A stretch of 64,000 nt of DNA, from the NCBI RefSeq assembly GCF_001676725.1, contig NZ_CP016172.1:806001-870000 (forward strand), read 5' to 3'. Below the pieces are notes generated by a model, which saw only the letters and a program-made list of their open reading frames with translations, ran no database searches and was not told the DNA's origin. The position numbers were made by a program, and so were the translations under genes. Positions 26,056-34,106 of the stretch are shown here, in pieces (the first letter of the stretch is position 1; every line of letters starts with the position of its first letter). The DNA comes from Bordetella flabilis (GTDB lineage: Bacteria; Pseudomonadota; Gammaproteobacteria; Burkholderiales; Burkholderiaceae_B).

Positions 26056-27216
26056 ATGAAAACCACCGCTGCTTTCCTTGCTTCCCTGCTGGCGACCGCC
26101 GGCATGCTGGCCCCGGTTGCCCACGCGGCCGACCCCATCCGGATCGGCGTCGCCGTCGGGCTATCGGGCGCCAACAGCGTCGTCGCGCCGGCCGCTGTCC
26201 AGTCCTCGCAGCTCGCCGTCGATGAAATCAATGCGGCCGGCGGCATCCTGGGCCGCCAGGTGCAGCTGGAAATCGCCGACGACGGTTCCGGCGCCGTCGG
26301 CGCGCAGAAGGCCTTCGACACCCTGGTGTTCCAGAAGAAAGTCGATGCCATCATCGGCATGGAAACCAGCGCGGCCCGCAGCGCGGGCCTGCCCGTGGTG
26401 GCGCGCGGCAAGACGCCCTACATCTACACGTCGTTCTACGAAGGCCGGTCGTGCAGCAGGTGGCTGTACGTCAACGGCTGGGTACCGGAGCAGCAGGTGG
26501 CCCCCGTGGTGGATTACTTCACCGCGCACCTAAAGGCGAAGACCTTCTTCCTGGTCGGCAGCGATTACTCCTTCGGCCGCGGCATGCTGGGCTTCACCCG
26601 AAAGTACATCGAGCAGAAGGGCGGCAAGGTGGTGGGCGAGGAATACCTGCCCATGGACGGCAGCGACTGGACCGCCGTGATCTCGAAGATCCGCTCCGCC
26701 CATCCCGACGCGCTGATCAGCTCCACGGCCGGCGGGGCGCCCAACGTGTCGCTGGCCAAGCAACTGAAGGCCGCCGGTATCGGCATTCCCTACGGCAACC
26801 TGGCCATCGACGAAGGCACGGCCAAGACCATGGGGGATGTCGCCGCGGGCATGTACTTGTCCGCTTCCTACCTGACCAGCATCGATACGCCGCAGAACAA
26901 GCGTTTCCTGGACGCGATGCGCAAGAAATTCGGCGCGGAACTGAAGACACCCAATGAATTGTCCGAGCCGCAGTACGAAGCCTTCTTCCTGTACAAGGCG
27001 GCGGTGGAGAAGGCCGGCACCACCGATTCCGACAAGGTGATCCCGGCGCTTGCCCAGGTCTCCTACGATGGCCCGCGCGGGACGGTCCGCATGGACAAGA
27101 GCCGGCACGCGGCCCTCAACATGAACCTCGGCCAGATCCAGTCCGACGGCTCGGTGAAGATACTGCAGACCTTTACGGCGGTGGATCCCGGCGTGCAGTG
27201 CCCCAACATCAAGTAA
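26056..27216 (+). CDS. periplasmic amide/branched-chain-amino-acid-type ABC substrate-binding protein
   Basis: A 386-residue protein with signal peptide (cleavage near AHA/AD, residue 24) and the Leu/Ile/Val-binding fold: DPIRIGVAVGLSGANSVV, QLAVDEINAAGGILGRQVQL, and a central FYEGRSCS segment reminiscent of the amide-contact region of AmiC. It delivers the ligand to the LivH/LivM-type permease encoded next. AGGA precedes the ATG. Signal and context suggest an amide or urea-like substrate (inference). Confidence 0.9.
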   Translation: MKTTAAFLASLLATAGMLAPVAHAADPIRIGVAVGLSGANSVVAPAAVQSSQLAVDEINAAGGILGRQVQLEIADDGSGAVGAQKAFDTLVFQKKVDAIIGMETSAARSAGLPVVARGKTPYIYTSFYEGRSCSRWLYVNGWVPEQQVAPVVDYFTAHLKAKTFFLVGSDYSFGRGMLGFTRKYIEQKGGKVVGEEYLPMDGSDWTAVISKIRSAHPDALISSTAGGAPNVSLAKQLKAAGIGIPYGNLAIDEGTAKTMGDVAAGMYLSASYLTSIDTPQNKRFLDAMRKKFGAELKTPNELSEPQYEAFFLYKAAVEKAGTTDSDKVIPALAQVSYDGPRGTVRMDKSRHAALNMNLGQIQSDGSVKILQTFTAVDPGVQCPNIK

Positions 27217-27225
27217 TGCGTGCTG

Positions 27226-27247
27226 GCGCGGGCTGCGGGGCCCGCGC
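27226..27247 (+). promoter_or_regulatory. GC-rich intercistronic hairpin between binding protein and permease genes
   Basis: GCGCGGGC (27226-27233) pairs perfectly with GCCCGCGC (27240-27247) around a 6-nt loop, with no T tract after it. Located just after the binding-protein stop, it could protect the upstream mRNA from 3' decay and raise the binding protein over the permease, as seen in other ABC operons. Confidence 0.6.
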
Positions 27248-27259
27248 GCGGAGACCGAC

Positions 27260-28093
27260 ATGGCTTTACTGCTGGACGTACTGACAACCGCCGCGATGCT
27301 GTTCATCGTGACGGTCGGGCTGATGGTGATCTTCGGCGTTATGAAGATCGTCAACTTCGCGCACGGGGCGCTGATTACGCTGGGCGGATACGTCAGCTAC
27401 ATCGTGACCCGGCTGGGCCTGGACCCCTGGCTGGGATGGCCGCTGGCCGTGCTGTGCGGCATCGTGGTCGGGATGATCGTGGAGTGGGTGGTCGTGCGCC
27501 CGCTTTACCGGCGTCCGCTGGATGCCATCCTGGCGACATGGGGACTGGGCATCGTCATCGGCCAGTTGATCGTGCTGGCCTTCGGCCGCGAGGTGCAGTT
27601 CGCCGACGCGCCGGTGTCCGGCATCTGGACTGTCGCCGGCACGGAGTACTCCGCCTATCGGCTGGTACTGGTCCCGGTCGCCCTGGCGCTGTGGGTACTG
27701 CTGGCCGGCTTGCTGAGCGGCACGCGGTTCGGTGTCAAGACGCGCGCGGTCATCATGAACGAACCCCTGGCCAGCGGCCTGGGCATCAACGCCGCGCGCA
27801 TCCGTTTCATCACGTTCAGCCTGGGCGCGGGGCTGGGTACGCTGGGCGGCGCGCTGGTGACGCCACTGTCCAGCGTCGATCCGAATATGGGCGTCGGCTG
27901 GCTGGTCAGCGCCTTCATGCTTGTGATGGTGGCGGGCCACTCCATATCCGGCCTGATGCTGACCTGCCTGGTTTTCGGGGCGTGCCAGGTGCTGGTCAGT
28001 ATTTACCTGAATCCGGTCCTCGGCGGCTTGACGATCGCCGTGCTGGCCGCGCTGACACTGCGGGTGCGCCCCAAGGGATTTGCCCATGACTAA
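27260..28093 (+). CDS. LivH-type ABC permease
   Basis: A 277-residue membrane protein with about 8 hydrophobic helices and the LivH family signature MKIVNFAHGALITLGGYVSY near residue 31 and the GINAARIRFITFSLGAGLGTLGG loop, which contacts the ATPase. With LivM it forms the transmembrane channel of a branched-chain-amino-acid/urea/amide-type importer. GGAG precedes the ATG. Its last 8 bases overlap the start of the LivM-LivG gene. Confidence 0.92.
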   Translation: MALLLDVLTTAAMLFIVTVGLMVIFGVMKIVNFAHGALITLGGYVSYIVTRLGLDPWLGWPLAVLCGIVVGMIVEWVVVRPLYRRPLDAILATWGLGIVIGQLIVLAFGREVQFADAPVSGIWTVAGTEYSAYRLVLVPVALALWVLLAGLLSGTRFGVKTRAVIMNEPLASGLGINAARIRFITFSLGAGLGTLGGALVTPLSSVDPNMGVGWLVSAFMLVMVAGHSISGLMLTCLVFGACQVLVSIYLNPVLGGLTIAVLAALTLRVRPKGFAHD

Positions 28094-29906
28094 GGCCATG
28101 ACGCACCAAGACGCGACGGCGGGGGCCGCCGGGCGGCCGCGCCGCCACGCCACCGGGCGCGGACTGGCTTTCCTTGCCGTCGGCGGCCTGGCGCTGGTGG
28201 CGCTCGGGCCCTTCATCTTCGACACCTATCTGCTGAACGTCCTGATCAAGGCGTATTTCTTCGCCATCGCCGCGCTGACCGTGGATGTGCTGTGGGGCTA
28301 CACCGGGTATCTCACGTTCGGCCAATCGGCGTTTTTCGGCGTAGGCGCCTACGCCGCGGGCCTGGCCTTCACGCACTACGGGTTCTCGCCCACGGTCGTG
28401 GTACTGGCATTGGCGGCGGCGGTGGCCGGCACGGCGATACTGGCCGCCTTCGTGGGCTGGCTGTCTTTCTATCGCGGTGCGTCGCCGTTCTTTGCCACCG
28501 TGATATCGCTGGTGTTGCCCATCGTGCTGACGCAGCTGGTGCTGTCGGGCGGCGAATGGACAGGGTCGAGTTCGGGCCTGACCGGCTACGAAAGCTTCGA
28601 CCTGTCCCTGGAGGGTTGGTACTGGGTGGCCGGCATCGCGCTCGCGGCGGTGAGCGTGGCGGGATGGGTCGTCACGCGCAGCGACGGCGGGCGGCTGCTG
28701 ACCGCCATGCGCGACAACGAGACGCGCTGCGAATACCTGGGCGTACGCGTGCCGCGCGCGCGCATCCTGCTGCTTGTCGTCATGGCCGTGGTCGCTGGCC
28801 TGGCCGGATTCGGCTATGGCGCTTTCAGCGGCGTGGTGGCGCCGGAGTTGACGGGCTTCGTGCTGGGTACCGAACTCATCATATGGGTCGCGCTGGGTGG
28901 GCGTGGGACGCTGTGGGGCCCCTTGATCGGCGCGGTGTTGATCAATGTGGCCAGTGCGTATCTCAGCGGCAGCATGCCCTTTGCGTGGCAACTGATACTG
29001 GGCGTGGCCTTCGTCGCGGTCATCCTGCTGCTGCCGCACGGACTGGTGCCGCTGCTGCTGCGGCCGTTCGGTCTGGGGCGTCTGGCGCCCCGCGTGCCGG
29101 CATTGGCCTCGCGCGACCTTCCCGCGCGGCGCGACGATGCGGCGGCCGCCCTTGAAATGCTCGATGTCAGCCGCCGCTTCGGTTCGCTGCAGGTGCTGCG
29201 CGGCATCACGCTGACCGCGCGCGCCGGCGAGCTGGTGGGCCTGATCGGCCCGAACGGGGCGGGCAAGACCACCTTGATGCGCTGCCTGAGCGATGGGACG
29301 GACCGCAGCGGCGGCACCATCTTGCTGTGCGGACACGATATCGGTAGCCAGCCGCCGCAGGCCTGCGTGCGGGACGGACTGGGCCGCAAGTTCCAGAACG
29401 CCAACATCTTCGGCACCTTGACCGTGGCCGAGAGCCTGCGCATCGCCGGCTCCTTGCACGAGCGGCCTTCGTTCTGGCGGCGCTCGGACACGTTGCGCCT
29501 GCCGTCGTACGCGCTGGAAGTCGTGCATGCCACGGGCCTGGACCGCAAGCTGGATGCCGTCGCCCATGACCTGTCCCATGGCGAACAGCAGGCGCTGGAG
29601 CTTGCCATGGTGCTCGCGCTGGCGCCGCGCGTCGTCCTGCTGGACGAGCCCACCGCCGGATTGAGCAAGCACGAGCGGTCGCGGATAGGCGAGATCCTGG
29701 CCTCGCTCGCCCATCGCCATGGCCTGTGCTGCCTGCTCGTCGAGCATGACCTGGATTTCGTCGAGCAGATCGCCACGCGCATCGTGGTGTTGCACCAGGG
29801 CGCAATTGTGATGGACGGCAGCTTCGCCGAGGTCGTCGGATCGGATCTCGTCAAAACCATCTACGCCGGTACCGGCCAGACGGAGGAGGCGCCATGCAGG
29901 CCTTGA
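28086..29906 (+). CDS. LivM-LivG fusion: ABC permease plus ATPase
   Basis: A 606-residue protein. The first about 330 residues are a LivM permease (GYTGYLTFGQSAFFGVGAYA, and GALSG/LGGRGTLWGPLIGA-type helices). The rest is a LivG ATPase with Walker A GPNGAGKTT (about residue 388), signature LSHGEQQALELAM and Walker B VVLLDEPTAG. The ATG at 28086 overlaps the livH stop (ATGACTAA), showing translational coupling; a TTG two codons earlier is not needed. AAGGG lies upstream. Confidence 0.92.
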   Translation: MTKAMTHQDATAGAAGRPRRHATGRGLAFLAVGGLALVALGPFIFDTYLLNVLIKAYFFAIAALTVDVLWGYTGYLTFGQSAFFGVGAYAAGLAFTHYGFSPTVVVLALAAAVAGTAILAAFVGWLSFYRGASPFFATVISLVLPIVLTQLVLSGGEWTGSSSGLTGYESFDLSLEGWYWVAGIALAAVSVAGWVVTRSDGGRLLTAMRDNETRCEYLGVRVPRARILLLVVMAVVAGLAGFGYGAFSGVVAPELTGFVLGTELIIWVALGGRGTLWGPLIGAVLINVASAYLSGSMPFAWQLILGVAFVAVILLLPHGLVPLLLRPFGLGRLAPRVPALASRDLPARRDDAAAALEMLDVSRRFGSLQVLRGITLTARAGELVGLIGPNGAGKTTLMRCLSDGTDRSGGTILLCGHDIGSQPPQACVRDGLGRKFQNANIFGTLTVAESLRIAGSLHERPSFWRRSDTLRLPSYALEVVHATGLDRKLDAVAHDLSHGEQQALELAMVLALAPRVVLLDEPTAGLSKHERSRIGEILASLAHRHGLCCLLVEHDLDFVEQIATRIVVLHQGAIVMDGSFAEVVGSDLVKTIYAGTGQTEEAPCRP

Positions 29907-30595
29907 AGCTGGACAAGGTGACCAGCGGCTACGGCGCCTCGGTCGTGCTGCGCGAGCTTTCCCTGGATGTCGGCGAAGGAGAAGCCGTGGCCCTGCTGGG
30001 CAAGAACGGCATGGGAAAGAGCACGCTGCTGAAGACCGTCATGGGCTACCTGCCCAAGCAGGCCGGGACGGTCGCGCTGAACGGCGAGGACATCACGCGG
30101 CTCGCGCCGCACGAGGTGGCGCGCAAGCGGGTGGCATACGCCGCGCAGGAGCAGGCCATCTTCACGGAGTTGAGCGTACGCGACAACCTGCGGCTGGGCC
30201 TGGCGCGCGAGGCGGACTTTCCGGCCCGCTTCGCGGCGATCGAGCCGGTGTTCCCGGTGTTCCGGGACAGGCTCAGGCAACCGGCAGGCACGCTGTCCGG
30301 CGGCGAGCAGAAAATGTTGCTGGTCGCGCGGGCGCTGATGCTGCGGCCGTCCGTTATCCTTCTGGACGAGATCACGGAGGGCCTGCAGCCTTCGGTCATC
30401 GACCGCCTGGCGCAGGCGCTGCTATGGGAGCGGCGCGAGCACGGCACCGCCATGCTGTTGATCGAGCAGAATGTCGCTTTCGCGCTGCGCGTCGCGGACC
30501 GCTTCGCGGTTCTCAAGCAGGGCGAGATCGTCGAGCAGGGCGACGCCAGGGACGACGGCGCCGCCGTAACGGTATTTGCTCACCTGCGCGTCTAG
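29894..30595 (+). CDS. LivF-type ABC ATPase
   Basis: A 233-residue ATPase with Walker A LLGKNGMGKST (about residue 35), signature LSGGEQKMLLVARAL and Walker B VILLDEITEG, followed by the H-loop region replaced by MLLIEQNVAFAL as is usual in LivF proteins. It pairs with the LivG domain of the preceding gene. The ATG overlaps the end of that gene by 13 bases. Confidence 0.92.
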   Translation: MQALKLDKVTSGYGASVVLRELSLDVGEGEAVALLGKNGMGKSTLLKTVMGYLPKQAGTVALNGEDITRLAPHEVARKRVAYAAQEQAIFTELSVRDNLRLGLAREADFPARFAAIEPVFPVFRDRLRQPAGTLSGGEQKMLLVARALMLRPSVILLDEITEGLQPSVIDRLAQALLWERREHGTAMLLIEQNVAFALRVADRFAVLKQGEIVEQGDARDDGAAVTVFAHLRV

Positions 30596-30641
30596 GGCCT
30601 GCTGGCAGGTCCCGGGGCGCGGGTGGGACAGGAATGGGAAC

Positions 30642-31784
30642 ATGACGGGGACCAGGGGTTCGTCGGCGGACTGGCGTATCGGCATTCTGTTTTCGCGCAC
30701 TGGCGTGACGCGGATTACAGGCTCGGAGCATTTCCTGGGCACCGCGCTGGCGGTGGAGGAAATCAACGCGCGGGGCGGGGTGCTCGATCGTGAGCTCGCG
30801 CCTGTCGTCTACGATCCGGCCAGCGATCCGGCGGAGTACCGGCGCCTGGCCACGCGCCTGATGGCCGAGGATGACGTCAACGTGATCTTCGGCTGTTCCA
30901 CGTCGTCCAGCCGCAAGGCCGTGCTGCCGGTGGTGGAGCGCAACAACGGCCTGCTCTGGTATTGCTCTTTCTACGAGGGCTTCGAGTACTCGCCGAACGT
31001 GCTTTATATGGGCGCGGTCCTGAACCAGAACGCCATGCAACTGGCCGCCTACCTGCTGCTGCACAAGGGCTCGCGTTTCTTCCTGGTGGGATCGGACTAC
31101 ATCTACCCGCGCGAATCGAATCGCGTGATGCGCGACATGGTCGAGCAGCATGGGGGAGAGGTGCTGGACGAAGTCTACCTGCCGTTGACCGCCGGCCCGG
31201 CCGACGTCGCGGAGGTCATCCGCGATATCAAGGCTGCCCAGCCGGAAGTGGTCTTCTCCACGGTCGTCGGGGATTCGGCGCGCATGCTCTACCGGCAGTA
31301 TGCGGAAAGCGGGCTGGACCCGCGCCGCATCCCGATCGCCAGCCTCTCCATGGCGGAAGAAGAGATCCGCCTGGTCGGGCCCTCGCTTTGCGCCGGGCAC
31401 ATCACGGCCGCCACCTATTTCAACTCGCTGGACAACGAGAGCAACCGCCACTTCACCGAGCTGTGGCGCAGCCGGTATGGCGACCGGCCCACCAGCACCT
31501 GGTCGGAGTCGGCTTACAACCAGGTCCACCTGTTCGCACGCGCCCTGGAGCGCACCGGCAGCCTGGATACCGCAAGATTGGTGCGCACGGCGCACTCCGT
31601 GCGCTACGATTCGCCCGAAGGGCCGCTCGCCATCGATTCGGAAAACAATCACTGCATGCTTACGCCGCGCATCGGCGTTTGCCGCGAGGACGGCCAGTTC
31701 GACGTGGTGTGGCAGGGGTCGGGACCGGTCCGGCCGGATCCCTACCTGTCCACCTTCGGCTTGTCAGCGTTCTGGCTGAAATGA
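30642..31784 (+). CDS. amiC: AmiC-like cytoplasmic amide sensor (negative regulator)
   Basis: A 380-residue protein with the periplasmic-binding fold but no signal peptide. It shares long stretches with Pseudomonas AmiC as I recall it, including KAVLPVVER, YEGFEYSPNVLYMG, GSDYIYPRESN and VVFSTVVG. AmiC binds amides and releases the antiterminator AmiR from an inactive AmiC-AmiR complex. The ATG at 30642 is preceded by GGAATGGGAAC; an in-frame extension upstream has no homology. It ends 4 bases before the amiR start, consistent with obligatory co-production. Confidence 0.9.
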   Translation: MTGTRGSSADWRIGILFSRTGVTRITGSEHFLGTALAVEEINARGGVLDRELAPVVYDPASDPAEYRRLATRLMAEDDVNVIFGCSTSSSRKAVLPVVERNNGLLWYCSFYEGFEYSPNVLYMGAVLNQNAMQLAAYLLLHKGSRFFLVGSDYIYPRESNRVMRDMVEQHGGEVLDEVYLPLTAGPADVAEVIRDIKAAQPEVVFSTVVGDSARMLYRQYAESGLDPRRIPIASLSMAEEEIRLVGPSLCAGHITAATYFNSLDNESNRHFTELWRSRYGDRPTSTWSESAYNQVHLFARALERTGSLDTARLVRTAHSVRYDSPEGPLAIDSENNHCMLTPRIGVCREDGQFDVVWQGSGPVRPDPYLSTFGLSAFWLK

Positions 31785-31788
31785 CGCA

Positions 31789-32400
31789 ATGAGCAGCATA
31801 CGCCGCCTGTTCGAGGACCTGCGCAGCATCAGCGTCGCGGTCGTGCACCCGCCCGGCGAGGACCGCGAACTGCTGATCGAGCAGCTGAAACGCATCGGCT
31901 GCCGCCTGCAGGTCTTCTGGCCCTACTGCCAGGAGCCGCCGCGCGGCGCCGACGTGGTTTTTTTTCATTTGTCCCAGGATATCCCGGGCAACGGCCTGTG
32001 GTGCGCCAGCGCGACCGACGCGACGCTGATCGCCCTGTCCGACTATGAGAGTCCCACCACGCTCAAGTTGTTGCTCGACAGCAGCGCGCATGGTGTTTTG
32101 ACCAAGCCATTCCGCTCTTCCGGGGTGCTGAGCACGCTGGTGCTGGCCCGTTCGGCCCAGGGCTTCCAGCAGCGCCAGCAGGCCAAGATCCAGAAGTTGG
32201 AGGCCACCATCAAATCCCGGCGCCAGATCGAGAAGGCCATCAAGGTTCTGGTCGACCACCAGGGCATGGACGAGGTCCAGGCCTATGAGCACATGCGCGC
32301 CCGTGCGACCAGCCTGCGGGTGACCGTTGCCGAGGTGGCCTCCATGGTGGTCGAGGCGCAGGAGGTCATGGAAAAGCTGGGGCTGGGGCGAAGCGGGTAA
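31789..32400 (+). CDS. amiR: AmiR-like ANTAR-domain transcription antiterminator
   Basis: A 203-residue protein: N-terminal pseudo-receiver domain (about residues 12-118) without the phosphorylatable acidic cluster, a coiled coil (about 124-150, rich in Gln/Lys/Glu) and a C-terminal ANTAR domain (SRRQIEKAIKVL, AYEHMRARA and EVASMVVEA). ANTAR proteins bind paired hexaloop hairpins in nascent leader RNA and prevent terminator formation. Such a leader is present in front of the nitrilase gene at the head of this operon. Last gene of the operon. Confidence 0.92.
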   Translation: MSSIRRLFEDLRSISVAVVHPPGEDRELLIEQLKRIGCRLQVFWPYCQEPPRGADVVFFHLSQDIPGNGLWCASATDATLIALSDYESPTTLKLLLDSSAHGVLTKPFRSSGVLSTLVLARSAQGFQQRQQAKIQKLEATIKSRRQIEKAIKVLVDHQGMDEVQAYEHMRARATSLRVTVAEVASMVVEAQEVMEKLGLGRSG

Positions 32401-32402
32401 TG

Positions 32403-32760
32403 TCTCATCGACTGGGGCGCTCGCGAATCTGCTTGCGTTAGATGCCGTACTAACGCATCCCATGGTGATCGGCGAGATTGCGTGCGGCACACCCCCCAAT
32501 CGTACGCAGACCTTGGCCAACCTGGAGCTACTGCAACCATTGCGTCGTGCGACATTGCCCGAAGCCATTGCTTTCATCGAGCGAGAGCGGCTTTACGGCC
32601 TGGGGTGCGGTCTCGTGGACGTGCTATTGCTGGCTTCGGTTCTGGTCAACCCGGGTACTGATCTCTGGACACATGATCGGCGGCTCGATGCGCTTTCGGC
32701 GCGTTTTGGCGTTTCCTGCCGCTCTCAGCCTCAGGACTTTCTTCGACACTATCACGCCAG
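32403..32760 (+). pseudogene. truncated vapC-type PIN-domain toxin, 5' end missing
   Basis: In one frame from just after the amiR stop codon the sequence reads as residues about 20 onward of a VapC toxin: LTHPMVIGEIACG (conserved Glu), AFIERERL, GLVDVLLLASV (Asp) and LWTHDRRLDAL (Asp). The N-terminal strand with the first catalytic Asp (usually VDTSxW) and any start codon are absent, and no vapB lies upstream. The 3' end runs into the convergent aminotransferase gene. Probably inactive. Confidence 0.75.
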
Positions 32761-33954
32761 TTTTCCGCAAGCCCGCCGCAGGCGCGCGCAACCCTCTTCC
32801 AGCATGGCCATGGATGTCGCGAACGAAATGCGGAAGTGGCTTTCCACGCCATACGCGGCGCCCTGCAACAAGGCCAGGTTCTCCTCGTCCAGCAGATAGA
32901 GCACGAAGTCCTCGTCCGTCATCAGGCGCTTGCCGCCTGGCGTCGTGCGCCCGAGCAATCCTGCGCAGGACGGGAAAAGATAAAACGCACCTTCCGGCGT
33001 ATGGCAATCGATGCCGGGAATCGATCGCAGCAGCGCAAGGACGGCATCCCGGCGCGCCTGGAAGATGGCGCGCCGCTCCGCGATGACGTGCTGCGGTCCC
33101 GCCAATGCCTCCGTCGCGGCGGCCTGGCTGATCGACGAGGGGTTGGACGTGCTCTGCGACTGCAATTTCGTCATGGCCTTGATCAGCTCGCCAGGTCCGC
33201 CCGCGTAGCCGATGCGCCAGCCCGTCATCGCGTAGGCCTTCGATACACCGTTCACCGTCAAGGTGCGCGGCTTGAGCGACGGATCCACCTGCGCTGGGGT
33301 GACGAAGGGCAGGCCGTCGTAGATGATGTGTTCGTACATGTCGTCGGCGAGCACCCACACATGCGGATGGCGCGCCAACACGTCGGCCAGGGCTTGCATC
33401 TCTGCTTTCGAATAGATCGCGCCGCTGGGGTTGTTGGGCGCGTTCAGGATGAGCCAGCGCGTACGTGGCGTGATGGCGCGCTCCAGGTCCTCGGGCTGCA
33501 GCTTGAAGCCCTTGTCGGCGGGGCACTGCACGGTGACCGGCGTTCCCCCCGCGAGCAACACGATGTCCGGATACGAGACCCAATAGGGCGCGGGAACAAT
33601 GACCTCGCGGCCGCGTTCCACCGTGCACATGAGCGCATTGAATATGACCTGCTTGCCGCCCGTGCCTGCGATGATTTCATCGGTGCGGTAGTCGAGGCCG
33701 TTGTCGCGCAGGAACTTGGCGCGAATCGCGGCCTTCAGTTCCGGGGTGCCGCCGACGTCGGTGTACTTGGTCCTGGACGCAGCCATTGCCTCGACGACGG
33801 CTTGCGTGACGTTCTCTGGCGTATCGAAGTCGGGCTCGCCCGCCGTCAGGCCGACAATGTCACGGCCCGCGGCACGCAGCTCGCGCGCACGCTGCCCGGC
33901 CATGGAGCTGGGGGAAGGCTTGATGCGATCCAGTCGTTGCGCCAGTACTGCCAT
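32752..33954 (-). CDS. class I/II pyridoxal-phosphate aminotransferase (aspartate aminotransferase type)
   Basis: A 400-residue fold-type I aminotransferase: LTAGEPDFDTPENV, the NAPNNPSGAIYS stretch, the PLP lysine in VSKAYAMTGWRIGY (about residue 240) and a C-terminal Arg in FRISFATS that binds the substrate carboxylate. It transfers amino groups between amino and keto acids, most like bacterial aspartate/prephenate aminotransferases. The ATG at 33954 has GGGAA upstream; 26 upstream in-frame codons are not conserved-looking. Divergent from a LysR gene. Confidence 0.9.
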   Translation of the reverse strand: MAVLAQRLDRIKPSPSSMAGQRARELRAAGRDIVGLTAGEPDFDTPENVTQAVVEAMAASRTKYTDVGGTPELKAAIRAKFLRDNGLDYRTDEIIAGTGGKQVIFNALMCTVERGREVIVPAPYWVSYPDIVLLAGGTPVTVQCPADKGFKLQPEDLERAITPRTRWLILNAPNNPSGAIYSKAEMQALADVLARHPHVWVLADDMYEHIIYDGLPFVTPAQVDPSLKPRTLTVNGVSKAYAMTGWRIGYAGGPGELIKAMTKLQSQSTSNPSSISQAAATEALAGPQHVIAERRAIFQARRDAVLALLRSIPGIDCHTPEGAFYLFPSCAGLLGRTTPGGKRLMTDEDFVLYLLDEENLALLQGAAYGVESHFRISFATSMAMLEEGCARLRRACGKLA

Positions 33955-34046
33955 GATTTTCCCGCTCCCCGTCGATGAAGGCGTGCCAAGCCCGATACGG
34001 AAAATTCTAGGGGGGCGGGTCATTCGGAACAATTTAATAGTTTTTG

Positions 34047-34075
34047 TTGACTGTTCGTTTTGGCAGATATATGTT
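34047..34075 (+). promoter_or_regulatory. putative promoter of the LysR gene
   Basis: TTGACT (34047-34052, 5/6) and TATGTT (34070-34075, 4/6) are 17 bases apart. Transcription from about 34082 would exclude start codons at 34044 and 34071 and supports translation from 34107. Confidence 0.5.
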
Positions 34076-34106
34076 CGACTGCTCCCCGACCTTCGGACTG
34101 GCTGCC

